A DNA stretch of 33,759 nt from the NCBI GenBank assembly GCA_900547195.1, contig URFQ01000019.1, forward strand, positions 1 to 33,759, written 5' to 3'. Shown in pieces: positions 1 through 7,174 of the stretch (its first letter is position 1; the number at the start of each line of letters is the position of its first letter). Below the pieces are notes generated by a model that saw only the letters and a list, made by a program, of their open reading frames with translations, did no database searches and had not been told where the DNA came from. The position numbers and the translations under genes were made by a program. The stretch is from an uncultured Butyricicoccus sp. GTDB taxonomy: Bacteria > Bacillota > Clostridia > Oscillospirales > Butyricicoccaceae.

Positions 1-19
1 TAGAGCTTTTTTGTGCTTT

Positions 20-51
20 CGGGTCCTATTTTTTCATTTTTACTTTACAGT
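20..51. repeat. Left arm of terminal inverted repeat
   Basis: Plus-strand sequence starting GGGTCCT and ending ACTTTACAGT recurs in inverted orientation at 33708-33738, with about 25 of 31 positions matching by eye. It overlaps the last codons and stop of the adjacent minus-strand gene. The arm starts 19 bases from the left window end, and the right arm stops 21 bases from the right end, so the dyad is centred on the junction of the ends. A packaging (cos-like) site is one reading and a long RNA hairpin in a circular genome is another. Confidence 0.6.
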
Positions 52-318
52 GCCCATTTTTACGCCTCTGCCCACCGGAATGAACGAATACACGCCAATC
101 ACAGGCGCAAGCGGCAGGCTCGCATGACAGGCAGTCACCATCATGGCAAGCGCATTTTCGTCAACTTTGGCGCTGTCATGCATGACAATAGCATCCGATT
201 CGCCCCTGCGCGTTTTCACACGCACGCGCTGCCCTTTTTTCAAGTCAACAGGCGTTTCAAAAAGATAATTACCGAATCCATAGTCGGCTTCAGGCCTTAC
301 AAGTACAACGTTCGTCAT
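40..318 (-). CDS. Small early phage protein, unknown function
   Basis: A 92-residue soluble protein. Starting at the ATG at 318 gives a good GGAGAT ribosome site about 8 bases upstream. The N-terminal half has alternating hydrophobic and basic residues around GQRVRVKTRRGE, which looks like a small beta-barrel (KOW or OB-like) element. I recognise similar short proteins near the replication modules of clostridial phages but know no function. It is the last gene of the early minus-strand operon and its stop lies inside the left inverted-repeat arm. No catalytic motif or membrane segment is visible. Confidence 0.7.
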   Translation of the reverse strand: MTNVVLVRPEADYGFGNYLFETPVDLKKGQRVRVKTRRGESDAIVMHDSAKVDENALAMMVTACHASLPLAPVIGVYSFIPVGRGVKMGTVK

Positions 319-322
319 AATC

Positions 323-499
323 TCAAATCTCCTTTTCTTTACACTTCACAAATTCGCAATGCCCATCGAGCGGGCAGTTGTTGCAAATCAAAACTTCATC
401 CGGGCACGGGCCTTCCACGCAATATTCCAGCAGCGGATAGCTTAAATCGCTGCGTAAGGAACACATGCCATTTTCTGCATCACGATATTTACAAATCAT
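323..499 (-). CDS. Cysteine-rich 58-residue phage protein
   Basis: The start is placed at the ATG at 499, not at the longer upstream Met. GAGGAGGA lies 6 bases before this ATG, and the ATG overlaps the TGA of the preceding gene (ATGA). Nine cysteines occur in 58 residues, mostly as spaced pairs (MICKY, GMCSL, EYCVEGPC, LICNNC, GHCEF), so one or two structural zinc sites are likely. Small cysteine-rich proteins like this are common in Firmicutes phage early regions and are uncharacterised. It is translationally coupled to its upstream neighbour. Confidence 0.7.
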   Translation of the reverse strand: MICKYRDAENGMCSLRSDLSYPLLEYCVEGPCPDEVLICNNCPLDGHCEFVKCKEKEI

Positions 500-750
500 G
501 TCTGCTCCTCCTCTGCTGGCTGCTGGAGCCATTGCAATATCAAATCCGGACATCCATAAAAATCATCATTAAGTTTAGTCGAAAGAAACTCCGCCAGTTC
601 ATTATCATCCATTTCCCGGATGTGGTCGGCGTTGGTGATAATCTCCGGGTCGGTTTCAACACCGTATGTACTTCTTAAAGCAGCACAACCCGAACCACGA
701 TACGTCACGGTGCATTTCGCAAACGCCGGGCAGTTCTTACAGCCTTTCAC
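496..750 (-). CDS. Small cysteine-containing phage protein (TNADxIR family)
   Basis: The 84-residue reading begins at GTG 750, with GAAGGAGG about 7 bases upstream and a GTGA overlap with the previous gene; the longer ATG start has no comparable site. The N-terminus has closely spaced cysteines (GCKNCPAFAKC), probably metal binding. The C-terminal half carries TNADHIREMDDNELAEFLS followed by a cysteine and a Trp-Leu tail, a pattern I associate with very common unnamed clostridial phage proteins. Function unknown; probably a regulator or adaptor by size. It sits in the tightly overlapped 3' part of the early operon. Confidence 0.75.
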   Translation of the reverse strand: MKGCKNCPAFAKCTVTYRGSGCAALRSTYGVETDPEIITNADHIREMDDNELAEFLSTKLNDDFYGCPDLILQWLQQPAEEEQT

Positions 751-1172
751 GTGTTTTCCTCCTTCGGCTTTGAACGGTAAGCAATCCATGTTTTTCCGTA
801 TTCATCGCCTCTCCCCGCAATTAACCGAGACAAATTATATGCATCCCTCCATCGTGAAGTGTAATCAATTGGAATTGTAGGTTTAAAATCCACATACAAT
901 GGTTTAATATCATTTGGATGTCCTTTTTTTATATGTTCCTTTACTTCCTCTAGCGTCAGCGGCTGCGGGTTCTCGCGCTCCGCCTTGTATCGGTCGCGCT
1001 CTGCGGCCACCGTGGCAAGTTCGCCTATGAGATTCGTGTTGTCGATTTTTTCGTTGGTTAATTCGGCGCGCAATTGTTCAATGCGGTCTGCCGCTTCCGC
1101 TGTAATGCCTCCATGATTTTGGTATTGAGCGGAGTATGCGTTTAACCGCTCCACAAGCTCTTTATCTGTCAT
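747..1172 (-). CDS. Phage protein with N-terminal coiled coil, unknown function
   Basis: A 141-residue protein. Residues about 25-65 are rich in Glu, Leu, Ala and Arg in heptad-like order (AADRIEQLRAEL onward), predicting a coiled coil. Residues about 70-135 form a PLTLEEVKEHI...YGKTWIAYR module seen at the C-terminus of many clostridial phage proteins of unknown role. Start at ATG 1172 follows GGAGGC by 5 bases and overlaps the 3' end of the XF1762-type gene by 11 bases. Its stop overlaps the next start (GTGA). No enzyme motif is visible. Confidence 0.75.
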   Translation of the reverse strand: MTDKELVERLNAYSAQYQNHGGITAEAADRIEQLRAELTNEKIDNTNLIGELATVAAERDRYKAERENPQPLTLEEVKEHIKKGHPNDIKPLYVDFKPTIPIDYTSRWRDAYNLSRLIAGRGDEYGKTWIAYRSKPKEENT

Positions 1173-1641
1173 GGTCTGCCTCCATTTCCTTCAGCGCGGC
1201 CTCTTCTCCAATTTCCCACCGCAGTTTCATCTGCGCCGGGCACAAATCCACTTCCGGGCGTCTTTTACCCGTCCAACGCAGCCCGCCAGTTTTTCCCACA
1301 CATTTCCAGCCCGCAGCACGCAGGCTTGTGCCCGGCTCGGTGTCGAGTATGTAGGTAATCAGCTTATGATACCCCATGGCGCGCGCAGCCCGCCACGCCG
1401 CCGCGTAAAGCATAGAACAGGCATTGCGGGTTCCATCGGTACAAAGACGATTTACTTCCAGCGTCCACCCATCGTCAAGGTGCCTCGACACCGGACGGCC
1501 AACAATGGCAACGCCGACTATTTTCTCTCCGTCTGTGCAGGCGATGGAGAACTTATGGCCAACCGTGGGCCTGTGATGGCGGTGATGCTCTGCGACAAAA
1601 GCGTTTGCTTCTTTCAATGTCACCGGGCATACTTCAAGCAT
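1162..1641 (-). CDS. XF1762 family protein (GNAT-like fold)
   Basis: A 159-residue protein starting at ATG 1641, which overlaps the upstream stop (ATGCTTGA) and has a G-rich ribosome site; a longer start at 1662 is possible. It shows the family hallmarks: an AEHHRHHRP histidine cluster near residue 18, GHKFSIAC, VAIVGRPVSR, and LEVNRLCTDGTRNACSMLY. This phage family is usually classed as acetyltransferase-like, but substrate and role are unknown, and anti-restriction or DNA modification ideas are speculation. It is co-transcribed with small phage genes on both sides. Confidence 0.85.
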   Translation of the reverse strand: MLEVCPVTLKEANAFVAEHHRHHRPTVGHKFSIACTDGEKIVGVAIVGRPVSRHLDDGWTLEVNRLCTDGTRNACSMLYAAAWRAARAMGYHKLITYILDTEPGTSLRAAGWKCVGKTGGLRWTGKRRPEVDLCPAQMKLRWEIGEEAALKEMEADHDR

Positions 1642-2062
1642 TGTTTTCGCCCCCCATCGCATCCAGCGCGGCCTCGGCGGCTTCGCGGGTCAGAAATACG
1701 GTTTTGCCGACGTTGTTCAATTTATATCGAGCCTTCGTGCCACAATTACCTCCAGCAAGAATCAGGCCCCACCCTAAATCTTTTTTTCGAGTGGCTTTCC
1801 AGTTAATTTCACTGACTGTTTTTAATCGTACATACGGCTTGTATTCATGTTCGTAATCGCCAGGGTCAATTACATACACCGTATCCTCCACATCGCACGG
1901 CAGCACCACAAGCCGCCCCTTTTTCTTCGCCTGCGCCAGCTCCTCCGGCTCCAGCCCTGTTTCCTCGTATGCGGAGAGGCGGTCAACCCAGTCTCCACTG
2001 TATTCTGTATCGCCAATTTTAAGCCGCCATTTCCCACCGTCAAAGTATGTATATCTTTCCAT
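1634..2062 (-). CDS. Phage protein, unknown function (AYEETGLEPEEL type)
   Basis: The 142-residue reading starts at ATG 2062, preceded by GGAGG 6-7 bases upstream; a longer start at 2101 would run into the broken gene upstream. It contains DRLSAYEETGLEPEEL, a motif I recognise in many Firmicutes phage small proteins. The middle portion (LVVLPCDVEDTVYVID) looks like a small beta-barrel domain. The C-terminus ends in TVFLTREAAEAALDAM, typical of this architecture. The function is not known. Stop and next start overlap. Confidence 0.75.
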   Translation of the reverse strand: MERYTYFDGGKWRLKIGDTEYSGDWVDRLSAYEETGLEPEELAQAKKKGRLVVLPCDVEDTVYVIDPGDYEHEYKPYVRLKTVSEINWKATRKKDLGWGLILAGGNCGTKARYKLNNVGKTVFLTREAAEAALDAMGGENNA

Positions 2063-2072
2063 GTAAATCCTC

Positions 2073-2169
2073 CTACCATCTGCGACCATCAACAGGTTCA
2101 AAGCGATTCTGGTCGAGCCAATTTTGCAAAACGGATTTTCGCCGCGTCCGCATCAATCAGCCTTGCCAT
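2073..2169 (-). pseudogene. Frameshifted short gene of the MARLIDADA type
   Basis: ATG 2169 has an excellent GGAGGG ribosome site 6 bases upstream and overlaps the preceding stop, so a gene should start here. The first frame begins MARLIDADAA, the N-terminus of a common phage protein family, but it stops at 2098 after 23 codons. Shifting frame inside the A/T-rich stretch around 2120-2135 restores a plausible tail (QNWLDQNRFEPVDGRRW) ending at 2073, just before the next ribosome site. I infer a one-base indel. A genuine 23-residue peptide is the alternative. Confidence 0.5.
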
Positions 2170-2473
2170 TATCAGCCCTCCGGTTCCATGCTTCGATTGC
2201 TTCTTGCACATACGGTTCAAACATTTCCGTTTCTTTTTTGCATCGTTCCGATTTTTCGAAAAAACAGTTTCCCCATTTGCTAATGTATGGATTTGGATTC
2301 ACAAGGCCGGGCGTTATAATCGGCTTGCCACGACTTCGACATTTATTGCAGATTATTTGCACACGGTACATCACTTTTTTGTCGCCAATTCCGTTATATC
2401 CGATAAAGCGATAATCCTTGAATGATATTTTTGCATTTCTACCACAGAACGGGCACGGCTTCAAGTCAGTCAT
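2153..2473 (-). CDS. Lar-like restriction-alleviation zinc-ribbon protein
   Basis: 106 residues. It opens with MTDLKPCPFCGRNAKI, the LKPCPFCG signature of the Lar/restriction alleviation family, followed by a second cysteine pair (IICNKC) about 35 residues later. The C-terminus has EAIEAWNRRA, also characteristic. Lar in the Rac prophage modulates type I restriction, but most phage proteins with this ribbon are annotated by similarity only, so the activity here is inferred. Start ATG 2473 has GGAG 6 bases upstream and overlaps the upstream stop. Confidence 0.8.
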   Translation of the reverse strand: MTDLKPCPFCGRNAKISFKDYRFIGYNGIGDKKVMYRVQIICNKCRSRGKPIITPGLVNPNPYISKWGNCFFEKSERCKKETEMFEPYVQEAIEAWNRRADNGKAD

Positions 2474-2825
2474 TGTCTTCTCCTTTCAGCGGTCTGCCGC
2501 ACATGGGGCAGAACTTTGGCTCATAAATACCGACAGTGTGCCACTGATTGCCGCTCAATTCCTCAAACATAATAGCCATAGGCTTTCCGTTACCTGACCT
2601 GATCATAATGCGTTTTTGCTGTTCAGATTCCCCAACGTCATGATACGAAAGGTCGCATCCTTCAAGGTCTGGTTCAAGCGTAGCATCAAAACAGAATCGG
2701 CATCCCTTGCTCCGTTCCTCACGCTCTTGGAGGGCGGAGATAGCAACATCACATGCTTCCTTTGCTTCGGTCCCCACCATCATCTTCAAGCCCGTGAATA
2801 TGGCAATCGCTTTTTGGTCAGTCAT
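2466..2825 (-). CDS. Zinc-ribbon phage protein, unknown function
   Basis: 119 residues. The N-terminus (DQKAIAIFTGLKM...ACDVAISALQERE) is helical and typical of phage proteins with the AKEACDVAI element. It is followed by a first cysteine pair (CRFC, near residue 42) and a closing pair (FCPMCGRPL, near residue 108), which together should bind one zinc. Start ATG 2825 follows GGAGGG by 7 bases and overlaps the upstream 47-residue gene by 8 bases. No known function. Confidence 0.75.
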   Translation of the reverse strand: MTDQKAIAIFTGLKMMVGTEAKEACDVAISALQEREERSKGCRFCFDATLEPDLEGCDLSYHDVGESEQQKRIMIRSGNGKPMAIMFEELSGNQWHTVGIYEPKFCPMCGRPLKGEDND

Positions 2826-2961
2826 TGTCTTTCCCTCCGTCTTTATCTGCCTCTTTCCAAACTTGGTATAAAGCGTAGGCCATTGGATTTCTTACAAATT
2901 CAAGATTTTTTGTTCTTTCGTATTCTTTCTGAATTTTATTTATGGCTGTCTCAATTTTCAT
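2818..2961 (-). CDS. 47-residue early phage protein
   Basis: This short gene starts at ATG 2961 with GGAGGG 7 bases upstream and ends at TGA 2818-2820. It overlaps both neighbours by a few bases in the usual coupled manner. The product is a charged helical peptide containing KIQKEYERTKNLEFVRNP and then AYALYQVWKEAD. Short proteins with this EFVRxPxAxALY pattern are frequent in clostridial phages but have no assigned function. The overlap with position 2951 also shows where the broken upstream gene was meant to end. Confidence 0.7.
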   Translation of the reverse strand: MKIETAINKIQKEYERTKNLEFVRNPMAYALYQVWKEADKDGGKDND

Positions 2962-3265
2962 CGTCATTCCCTCCATTCATCTTGGCGCCGCAGTTGGGGC
3001 AGAAGTTGTGTCTAACTGCTGTACCTTTCCTGCATACGCTTCACCTAAAAAACTTTTTTGGAATCCATCTTGGTTCTCCGTACTCATCATTTCCGTTATA
3101 TGAACTTGTTTCGTATCCTATCCACTCACTATGCACCACCGGTGCGGCGTCAACGGCCGGGGCGTCCTCTATGTCTCCGACATCTACCACTTGCACATAT
3201 CCGCACTGTGTATCTGCTTCCCATGCTTTTTCCAGCAGCGCCTTTCGGCTTATCAAATCAGCCAT
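2951..3265 (-). pseudogene. Zinc-ribbon gene interrupted by an in-frame TGA
   Basis: ATG 3265 (GGAG about 9 bases upstream) starts MADLISRKALLEKAW, a very common phage family that normally ends in a C-terminal zinc ribbon. A TGA at 3041-3043 stops the reading after 74 codons. In the same frame the sequence continues SVCRKG...NFCPNCGAKM and ends at TGA 2951, which overlaps the next start. The stop stands exactly where the first ligand of the CxxC pair is expected (stop-S-V-C). One base change from TGC or TGT explains it. Selenocysteine readthrough is possible, but I see no convincing SECIS hairpin. Confidence 0.65.
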
Positions 3266-3280
3266 TGTTTTTCTCTCCAA

Positions 3281-3550
3281 TCACATCGGCTCTACACCCA
3301 TCTTTTCATATGCAACCGCTATAGCGTGCCGCATCTCATCTGTAAACGTATCTCTTCCGCCCTGTGCAAGAATCTCCAGCAGCTCCGTGCGCATCCGCGT
3401 ATAAAATGCTCCGACCTCTCGCTCATCAAGCTCAAGCTCTATTGCTGCGTTGTAGTGCGCCAGCGCCATGGCTTCGCACACAGCGTCGATTCCTTCACGG
3501 ATCCCGTTGTTTTTCACACGGGCAAGCGTAAGCGCAAGATTTTTGCTCAT
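3281..3550 (-). CDS. Small helical phage protein, unknown function
   Basis: 89 residues from ATG 3550, which overlaps the RusA stop (ATGA); a start three codons upstream is also open. The sequence is mainly alpha-helical and charged (SKNLALTLARVKNNG, ELDEREVGAFYTRMRTELLEIL) with no cysteine pair or membrane segment. Its constant position after a RusA resolvase gene suggests a replication or recombination accessory role, which is inference from context only. Confidence 0.65.
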   Translation of the reverse strand: MSKNLALTLARVKNNGIREGIDAVCEAMALAHYNAAIELELDEREVGAFYTRMRTELLEILAQGGRDTFTDEMRHAIAVAYEKMGVEPM

Positions 3551-3903
3551 TCGGCCCACATCCTTGTTACAGTGATTTCTGTTCTCGGGTCAACTTTGTC
3601 CACATGGCCATACACAACAAGTGCGATATGAGAAAAATCATCGTCCTTTATTACACCAGCTTTTGTAAGACCGTCCAGAAGTAGTTTTCCGCAATAGTTG
3701 TCCGCATCGTGCCTGCGCTTGTCAGGGAAAAAATAGTCTATGCGGACAACGGCTCTTTCTGGCGGTTCCTTCACACCCGCGGCCTTGCACGCCCACTGCA
3801 CTGTCTCTGTCCACTGTTTTTTGGACCTTCGATATTCCCAGCTGTTTAGCCGTCCTGCAAACCGATTTAAACTCGGTGGCACGCCTTTCAAAACAATTTT
3901 CAT
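3547..3903 (-). CDS. rusA: RusA-like Holliday junction resolvase
   Basis: 118 residues, the usual RusA size. The N-terminus MKIVLKGVPPSLN matches the family opening. The catalytic acidic cluster is visible as RRHDADNYCGKLLLDGL (two Asp, near residues 65-67) followed by GVIKDDDFSH (near 84-90). RusA dimers cleave four-way DNA junctions symmetrically, here presumably resolving recombination or replication intermediates before packaging. It overlaps the helicase stop by four bases (ATGA) and lies in the replication/recombination block with SSB and the annealing protein. Confidence 0.9.
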   Translation of the reverse strand: MKIVLKGVPPSLNRFAGRLNSWEYRRSKKQWTETVQWACKAAGVKEPPERAVVRIDYFFPDKRRHDADNYCGKLLLDGLTKAGVIKDDDFSHIALVVYGHVDKVDPRTEITVTRMWAE

Positions 3904-5111
3904 TCGCTCCTCCTTGTCTCAATCACGGAAAAATGCTGCTTTTCCCGGTCATACCACAACGGAATAGCTCCACACTTTCCGGTTTTGTTTTTCGCCACAA
4001 TCGCCGTGTATTCCTCTTTTTCTTCATCGTTGTGCAAAAGGACTATTACGTCCGCATCCTGTTCAATCTGCCCGCTTTCCCGTAAATGCTCCATTTTAGG
4101 TACTTCTGTACCTCCGCGATTTAACTGGCATAACGCAATTACAAGCAAATTGTTTTTCTGTGCTATACGATGCAAGGCCATCGACATCTTTGTAACACGC
4201 TCATACAAGCTATTTGTTCTTTCTCCCGGGTCCATTAAACCCAGATAATCAATAACGATCGCATCGTATCCATGAGCCACCGCAAGCGCTTCCATTACCG
4301 CAGGCGAATATACCGTATCAACTACATCCACCTTGTATCTGGATAAAATATCTATCGCTTTCGCCTCTCGCTGTGTATCCCATGAGATTTCATTGTCCAT
4401 TACATCCACAAGCCTGTATCCTCCGGCGCAAGCTACAATACGTTCTGAAATCCCTTCGTAGTTCGTTTCAAGGCTAAAGTACAACACTTTCTTTCCAGCG
4501 CGTGCAATGTTTAAAGCCATTTGCAGCGAATATGCTGTTTTACCAACGCTTGGCCGTGCGCCTATCACGAAAAAGTTTCCCGGCTTCACACGCACAAAAT
4601 CTTCAAGCCCAAGCCCTGTTTTTATGTATTCAGGCTTTTCTCCTTTTCGATGCGTTTTCAGAAAGTCTACAAGCATCTCCGGCATCGTACGTATCTTTAC
4701 GCGCCCCCCGCCTATGGTAAGGCGCGCAATATCTCCGGCACGCTCTGCAATTTCCTGTGTGGACAGTTTCCCGGTTGCAATTTCAAGCGCGATTGTAGCC
4801 GCTTTCATCTGCACCGCTTTTTCCTTTACGTGTGCTATATAGATTTCACAGCCGGATAAACTCGGCACTGTGTCGGCGCAGGATACCAGCAGCTCCGCGT
4901 GTGGCAGTCTCGACACTGTGACCGCATCCGCACGACCGTACTTTTTCCATACCTCACGAAGCTCACGAAAAGCATCCCCTAAATCCAAATCCGTGAAATC
5001 GTCTTCAGAAAGCCGCGTTAAAACCAGGGCAGCGCATTTATCATCACGTACCGCACACCCAAGCACGGCCCGTTCATCGTTTGTACTTGTCGTAATACTT
5101 GATGCCGTCAT
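3900..5111 (-). CDS. DnaB-type replicative DNA helicase
   Basis: 403 residues, slightly short for DnaB. An N-terminal DnaB-like domain (NDERAVLGCAV, residues 11-95) precedes a RecA-type ATPase. Walker A is GARPSVGKT (184-192), Walker B is AIVIDYLGLM (284-293), and the DnaB-specific HLRESGQIEQDADVIVLLH lies at 342-360. It unwinds the phage fork, probably loaded by the DUF4373 initiator encoded just upstream. Start ATG 5111 has GGAGGTG 10 bases upstream and overlaps the initiator gene by 38 bases, so the two are translationally coupled. Confidence 0.93.
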   Translation of the reverse strand: MTASSITTSTNDERAVLGCAVRDDKCAALVLTRLSEDDFTDLDLGDAFRELREVWKKYGRADAVTVSRLPHAELLVSCADTVPSLSGCEIYIAHVKEKAVQMKAATIALEIATGKLSTQEIAERAGDIARLTIGGGRVKIRTMPEMLVDFLKTHRKGEKPEYIKTGLGLEDFVRVKPGNFFVIGARPSVGKTAYSLQMALNIARAGKKVLYFSLETNYEGISERIVACAGGYRLVDVMDNEISWDTQREAKAIDILSRYKVDVVDTVYSPAVMEALAVAHGYDAIVIDYLGLMDPGERTNSLYERVTKMSMALHRIAQKNNLLVIALCQLNRGGTEVPKMEHLRESGQIEQDADVIVLLHNDEEKEEYTAIVAKNKTGKCGAIPLWYDREKQHFSVIETRRSE

Positions 5112-5835
5112 TCTTCTGTTTCACCTCCATCTCGTCCTCCCATCTGCGCTGATTCAGCCATGTAGATGGATGCGGGATATATTGGCCATTGTCCCGCTGC
5201 CATTGCTCCGACTTCTTTTGCACCTCGATGGCTTTGACCATGGTATCAATAAGCGCTTCGTCCGGCTCCAGCTTTTTGAACGCTTTAACTGCATTTGCCT
5301 TTGCCGTATGTCTCGGGTATGCATTCCAAAACCGTTCGAAATCCCCTTTAGGGGATATAGGGGTATTACTCTTCTCTCCTTTACTTTGTTTTGAAATGTC
5401 AGCATTTTTTTCGAAAATGTTTACATTTTTTCGCTTTATGTCAACATCCTTGCAAATTTGGGTAACGTTAACTAAGAGTATGCTTTCATCGACTTCGAGA
5501 ACTTTACGGCGGCTGACGGCCTCGAAATACCTTTTCTGTATCCCTCGCGAGGTCAATACATGGTATTTGTCATATTTCTCTTTGTCGAACATACCCCGTC
5601 TGACAGAAGCCTCAATAATTTCGGAAACGACGCCCCCACCCAGCCCGACCTTTCGGGCGAACAAAAGCGCAACCTCCTCTGTCCATTCAATGTAGTAACC
5701 CGCCTTGCCGTATATCTCTTGCAGCAAGTGAACGACTACACCAAATCCTGTCAAGCCAAACTCTGCTTCTATCAGTTCCATTTTGGCATCCATGCTGACA
5801 TCAAGCGGAAAGTAATCTATCCCGCTTTTTATCAT
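5074..5835 (-). CDS. DUF4373 (Lin1244/Lin1753-like) replication initiation protein
   Basis: 253 residues. The N-terminal 95 residues (GIDYFPLDV...IEAEFGLTGFGVVVHLLQEIY) are the Lin1244/Lin1753-type DUF4373 domain found on Firmicutes phage replication proteins. A Ser/Lys-rich linker (about 125-160) joins it to a C-terminal helical region (FERFWNAYPRHTAKANA...HPSTWLNQRRWED), which resembles the helicase-loader or DnaD-like tail of phage initiators. The context, directly before the DnaB helicase and after SSB, supports origin recognition or helicase loading. Start ATG 5835 follows GAGGGC by 5 bases. Confidence 0.85.
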   Translation of the reverse strand: MIKSGIDYFPLDVSMDAKMELIEAEFGLTGFGVVVHLLQEIYGKAGYYIEWTEEVALLFARKVGLGGGVVSEIIEASVRRGMFDKEKYDKYHVLTSRGIQKRYFEAVSRRKVLEVDESILLVNVTQICKDVDIKRKNVNIFEKNADISKQSKGEKSNTPISPKGDFERFWNAYPRHTAKANAVKAFKKLEPDEALIDTMVKAIEVQKKSEQWQRDNGQYIPHPSTWLNQRRWEDEMEVKQKNDGIKYYDKYKR

Positions 5836-5849
5836 CTTCTGCCCTCACT

Positions 5850-6287
5850 TTAAAATGGCAAATCTTCTGAATCGTCAATCACCGCAAAATCATCCTGCTG
5901 CACATCTGCTGCAGCGGCATTTGTTTTAAACGGATCTCGTCGCTGTGCGTCTACCTTCGGTGCTTCTCGCGCTGTGCTGGCAAAATGAACGCCTCCTGCG
6001 ACCACCTCAAAGGCCGTGCGCTTGTTCCCGTTTTTGTCCTCATAATTACGGGTCTGGATGGAACCGTTCACGGCGATCATGCTGCCTTTATGAAAATACT
6101 TGCATACAAACTCCGCTGTCTGCCGCCATGTTACAATGTCGATAAAATCGGCCTTTCGTTCTCCATCCTTGGAATAGCTGCGGTCTACCGCGATGCGGAA
6201 CGTGCATGTCGCAACCCCGCTCGGTGTGTGGCGCAGTTCGGGTTCAGCCACAAGGCGCCCCAGCAAAGCTACTACGTTCAATCCCAT
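5850..6287 (-). CDS. ssb: Single-stranded DNA-binding protein
   Basis: 145 residues from ATG 6287 (AAAGGA 8 bases upstream). A complete OB fold is visible: LNVVALLGRLVAEPELR, VATCTFRIAVDR, ADFIDIVTWRQTAEFVCKYF, GSMIAVNGSIQTRNYED. An acidic C-terminal tip (DDFAVIDDSEDLPF) follows, the standard protein-interaction tail of bacterial SSB. It coats phage single-stranded DNA and recruits replication and recombination partners. It lies between the DUF4373 initiator and the recombination genes. Confidence 0.95.
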   Translation of the reverse strand: MGLNVVALLGRLVAEPELRHTPSGVATCTFRIAVDRSYSKDGERKADFIDIVTWRQTAEFVCKYFHKGSMIAVNGSIQTRNYEDKNGNKRTAFEVVAGGVHFASTAREAPKVDAQRRDPFKTNAAAADVQQDDFAVIDDSEDLPF

Positions 6288-6344
6288 ATCAAACGTCCTT
6301 TCAAAACTCAACTTAAAACTTAACTTGAAACTGTACTTTACAAA

Positions 6345-6662
6345 TCACAGATAGTTTTTGTAAAATTCGCGGATAAAATCTTCTTTGCCCCATCCGTATT
6401 CCTGCATCGCCGCTTTCTGTGCTGCCTGCTGGCAATACGTCCTTGATTCTCTATTGCTGTGTACCGCATTCGGCCCGTATTCATGGCACCGGTTATGGCA
6501 CAGCGGAACCCAAAGCCCAAGGCGTTTGCTCTTTTCGCGCATCGCTCCGCCAAAGCATTCATGCCTGTCAAGCTTTTCGTCCTGTCCTCCGCACAAAAAG
6601 CAGCAGTCTGTGTCAAACGTCACAATGCTGGGTGCGTATCCGTTTTTATCGAGATTCTTCAC
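6345..6662 (-). CDS. HNH-like cysteine/histidine phage protein
   Basis: 105 residues starting at GTG 6662, which overlaps the upstream stop (GTGA) and has GGAGG close upstream. It has a CCFLCG pair near residue 19, then DRHECFGGAMREKSKRLGLW, and LCHNRCHEYGPNAVH near residue 66. This Cys-Cys...His...Cys-His arrangement is that of small HNH-type nuclease folds in phage recombination blocks (DUF968 or NinG-like). A DNA nuclease role is plausible, but the catalytic site is not certain. It is the neighbour of the NinB-like gene, as in other phages. Confidence 0.75.
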   Translation of the reverse strand: MKNLDKNGYAPSIVTFDTDCCFLCGGQDEKLDRHECFGGAMREKSKRLGLWVPLCHNRCHEYGPNAVHSNRESRTYCQQAAQKAAMQEYGWGKEDFIREFYKNYL

Positions 6663-7174
6663 CGTGGCTCCTCCTTGATGCGTGCCAGTTCTTCCGGTGT
6701 CATCGTCTCTATTCCAAGGTCTTTGCACTCGCTTACAATGCCGTCTATCAGGACACTCATTTCCTTGGTGGTGTATGTAGAGCTGCCAAGGTATACGCGG
6801 TAATATTGCGCCCGTTCTTCCGGAGCAAGTGTTTCATGTTGTTCGCAGTATTTGTACTGACGCTTGAACATCTCAACGCTTTTATTTGGCACCTTTACCA
6901 CAAATTGCTGGCCGTATCTTTTCAGCATCTCAAGATATACGCTGTCCTTGTCTGTGTGCAGCAAATCGGCCATCTGGCCCATAAGCTCCCACGCATACGC
7001 ATTTGCGTCTTTGCTGCGGGCCTTTGTTTTACGCTTGATTTCTGCCACCATATCCACGGTCTTATCTTTCAGCTCATACGCAATCTGTGCGGCCTGCGCG
7101 CGGTTTTTCACGCGCAGGCGCAGCCAGCATTCAAGCCCCATTTCAACGCGGCATGCATCAAACTCAATCCGCAT
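6659..7174 (-). CDS. NinB/Orf-like phage recombination protein (putative)
   Basis: 171 residues from ATG 7174, which overlaps the upstream stop (ATGCGGATTGA); TTG 7186 has a better spaced GGGGGTG and is an alternative. The key stretches are RSKDANAYAWELM near residue 55 and YLGSSTYTTKEMSVLIDGIV followed by GIETMTPEEL at the C-terminus, matching the NinB pattern. NinB-type proteins (lambda Orf) bind single-stranded DNA and assist annealing-type recombination. The neighbours (DUF1071 annealase, HNH-like protein, SSB, RusA) fit such a pathway. The family assignment is by remembered pattern. Confidence 0.7.
   Translation of the reverse strand: MRIEFDACRVEMGLECWLRLRVKNRAQAAQIAYELKDKTVDMVAEIKRKTKARSKDANAYAWELMGQMADLLHTDKDSVYLEMLKRYGQQFVVKVPNKSVEMFKRQYKYCEQHETLAPEERAQYYRVYLGSSTYTTKEMSVLIDGIVSECKDLGIETMTPEELARIKEEPR

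Noticed and set aside
13..678. Long plus-strand open frame over the first 0.7 kb
   Set aside because: It is antisense to three minus-strand genes with good ribosome sites and overlapping stops and starts; its own composition is unlike a phage protein and it has no ribosome site.
2951..3265. Reassigned TGA codon across the whole genome
   Set aside because: Many confident genes end in TGA overlapping the next start (for example RusA, the DnaB-type helicase and the DUF4373 gene), so TGA works as a stop here.
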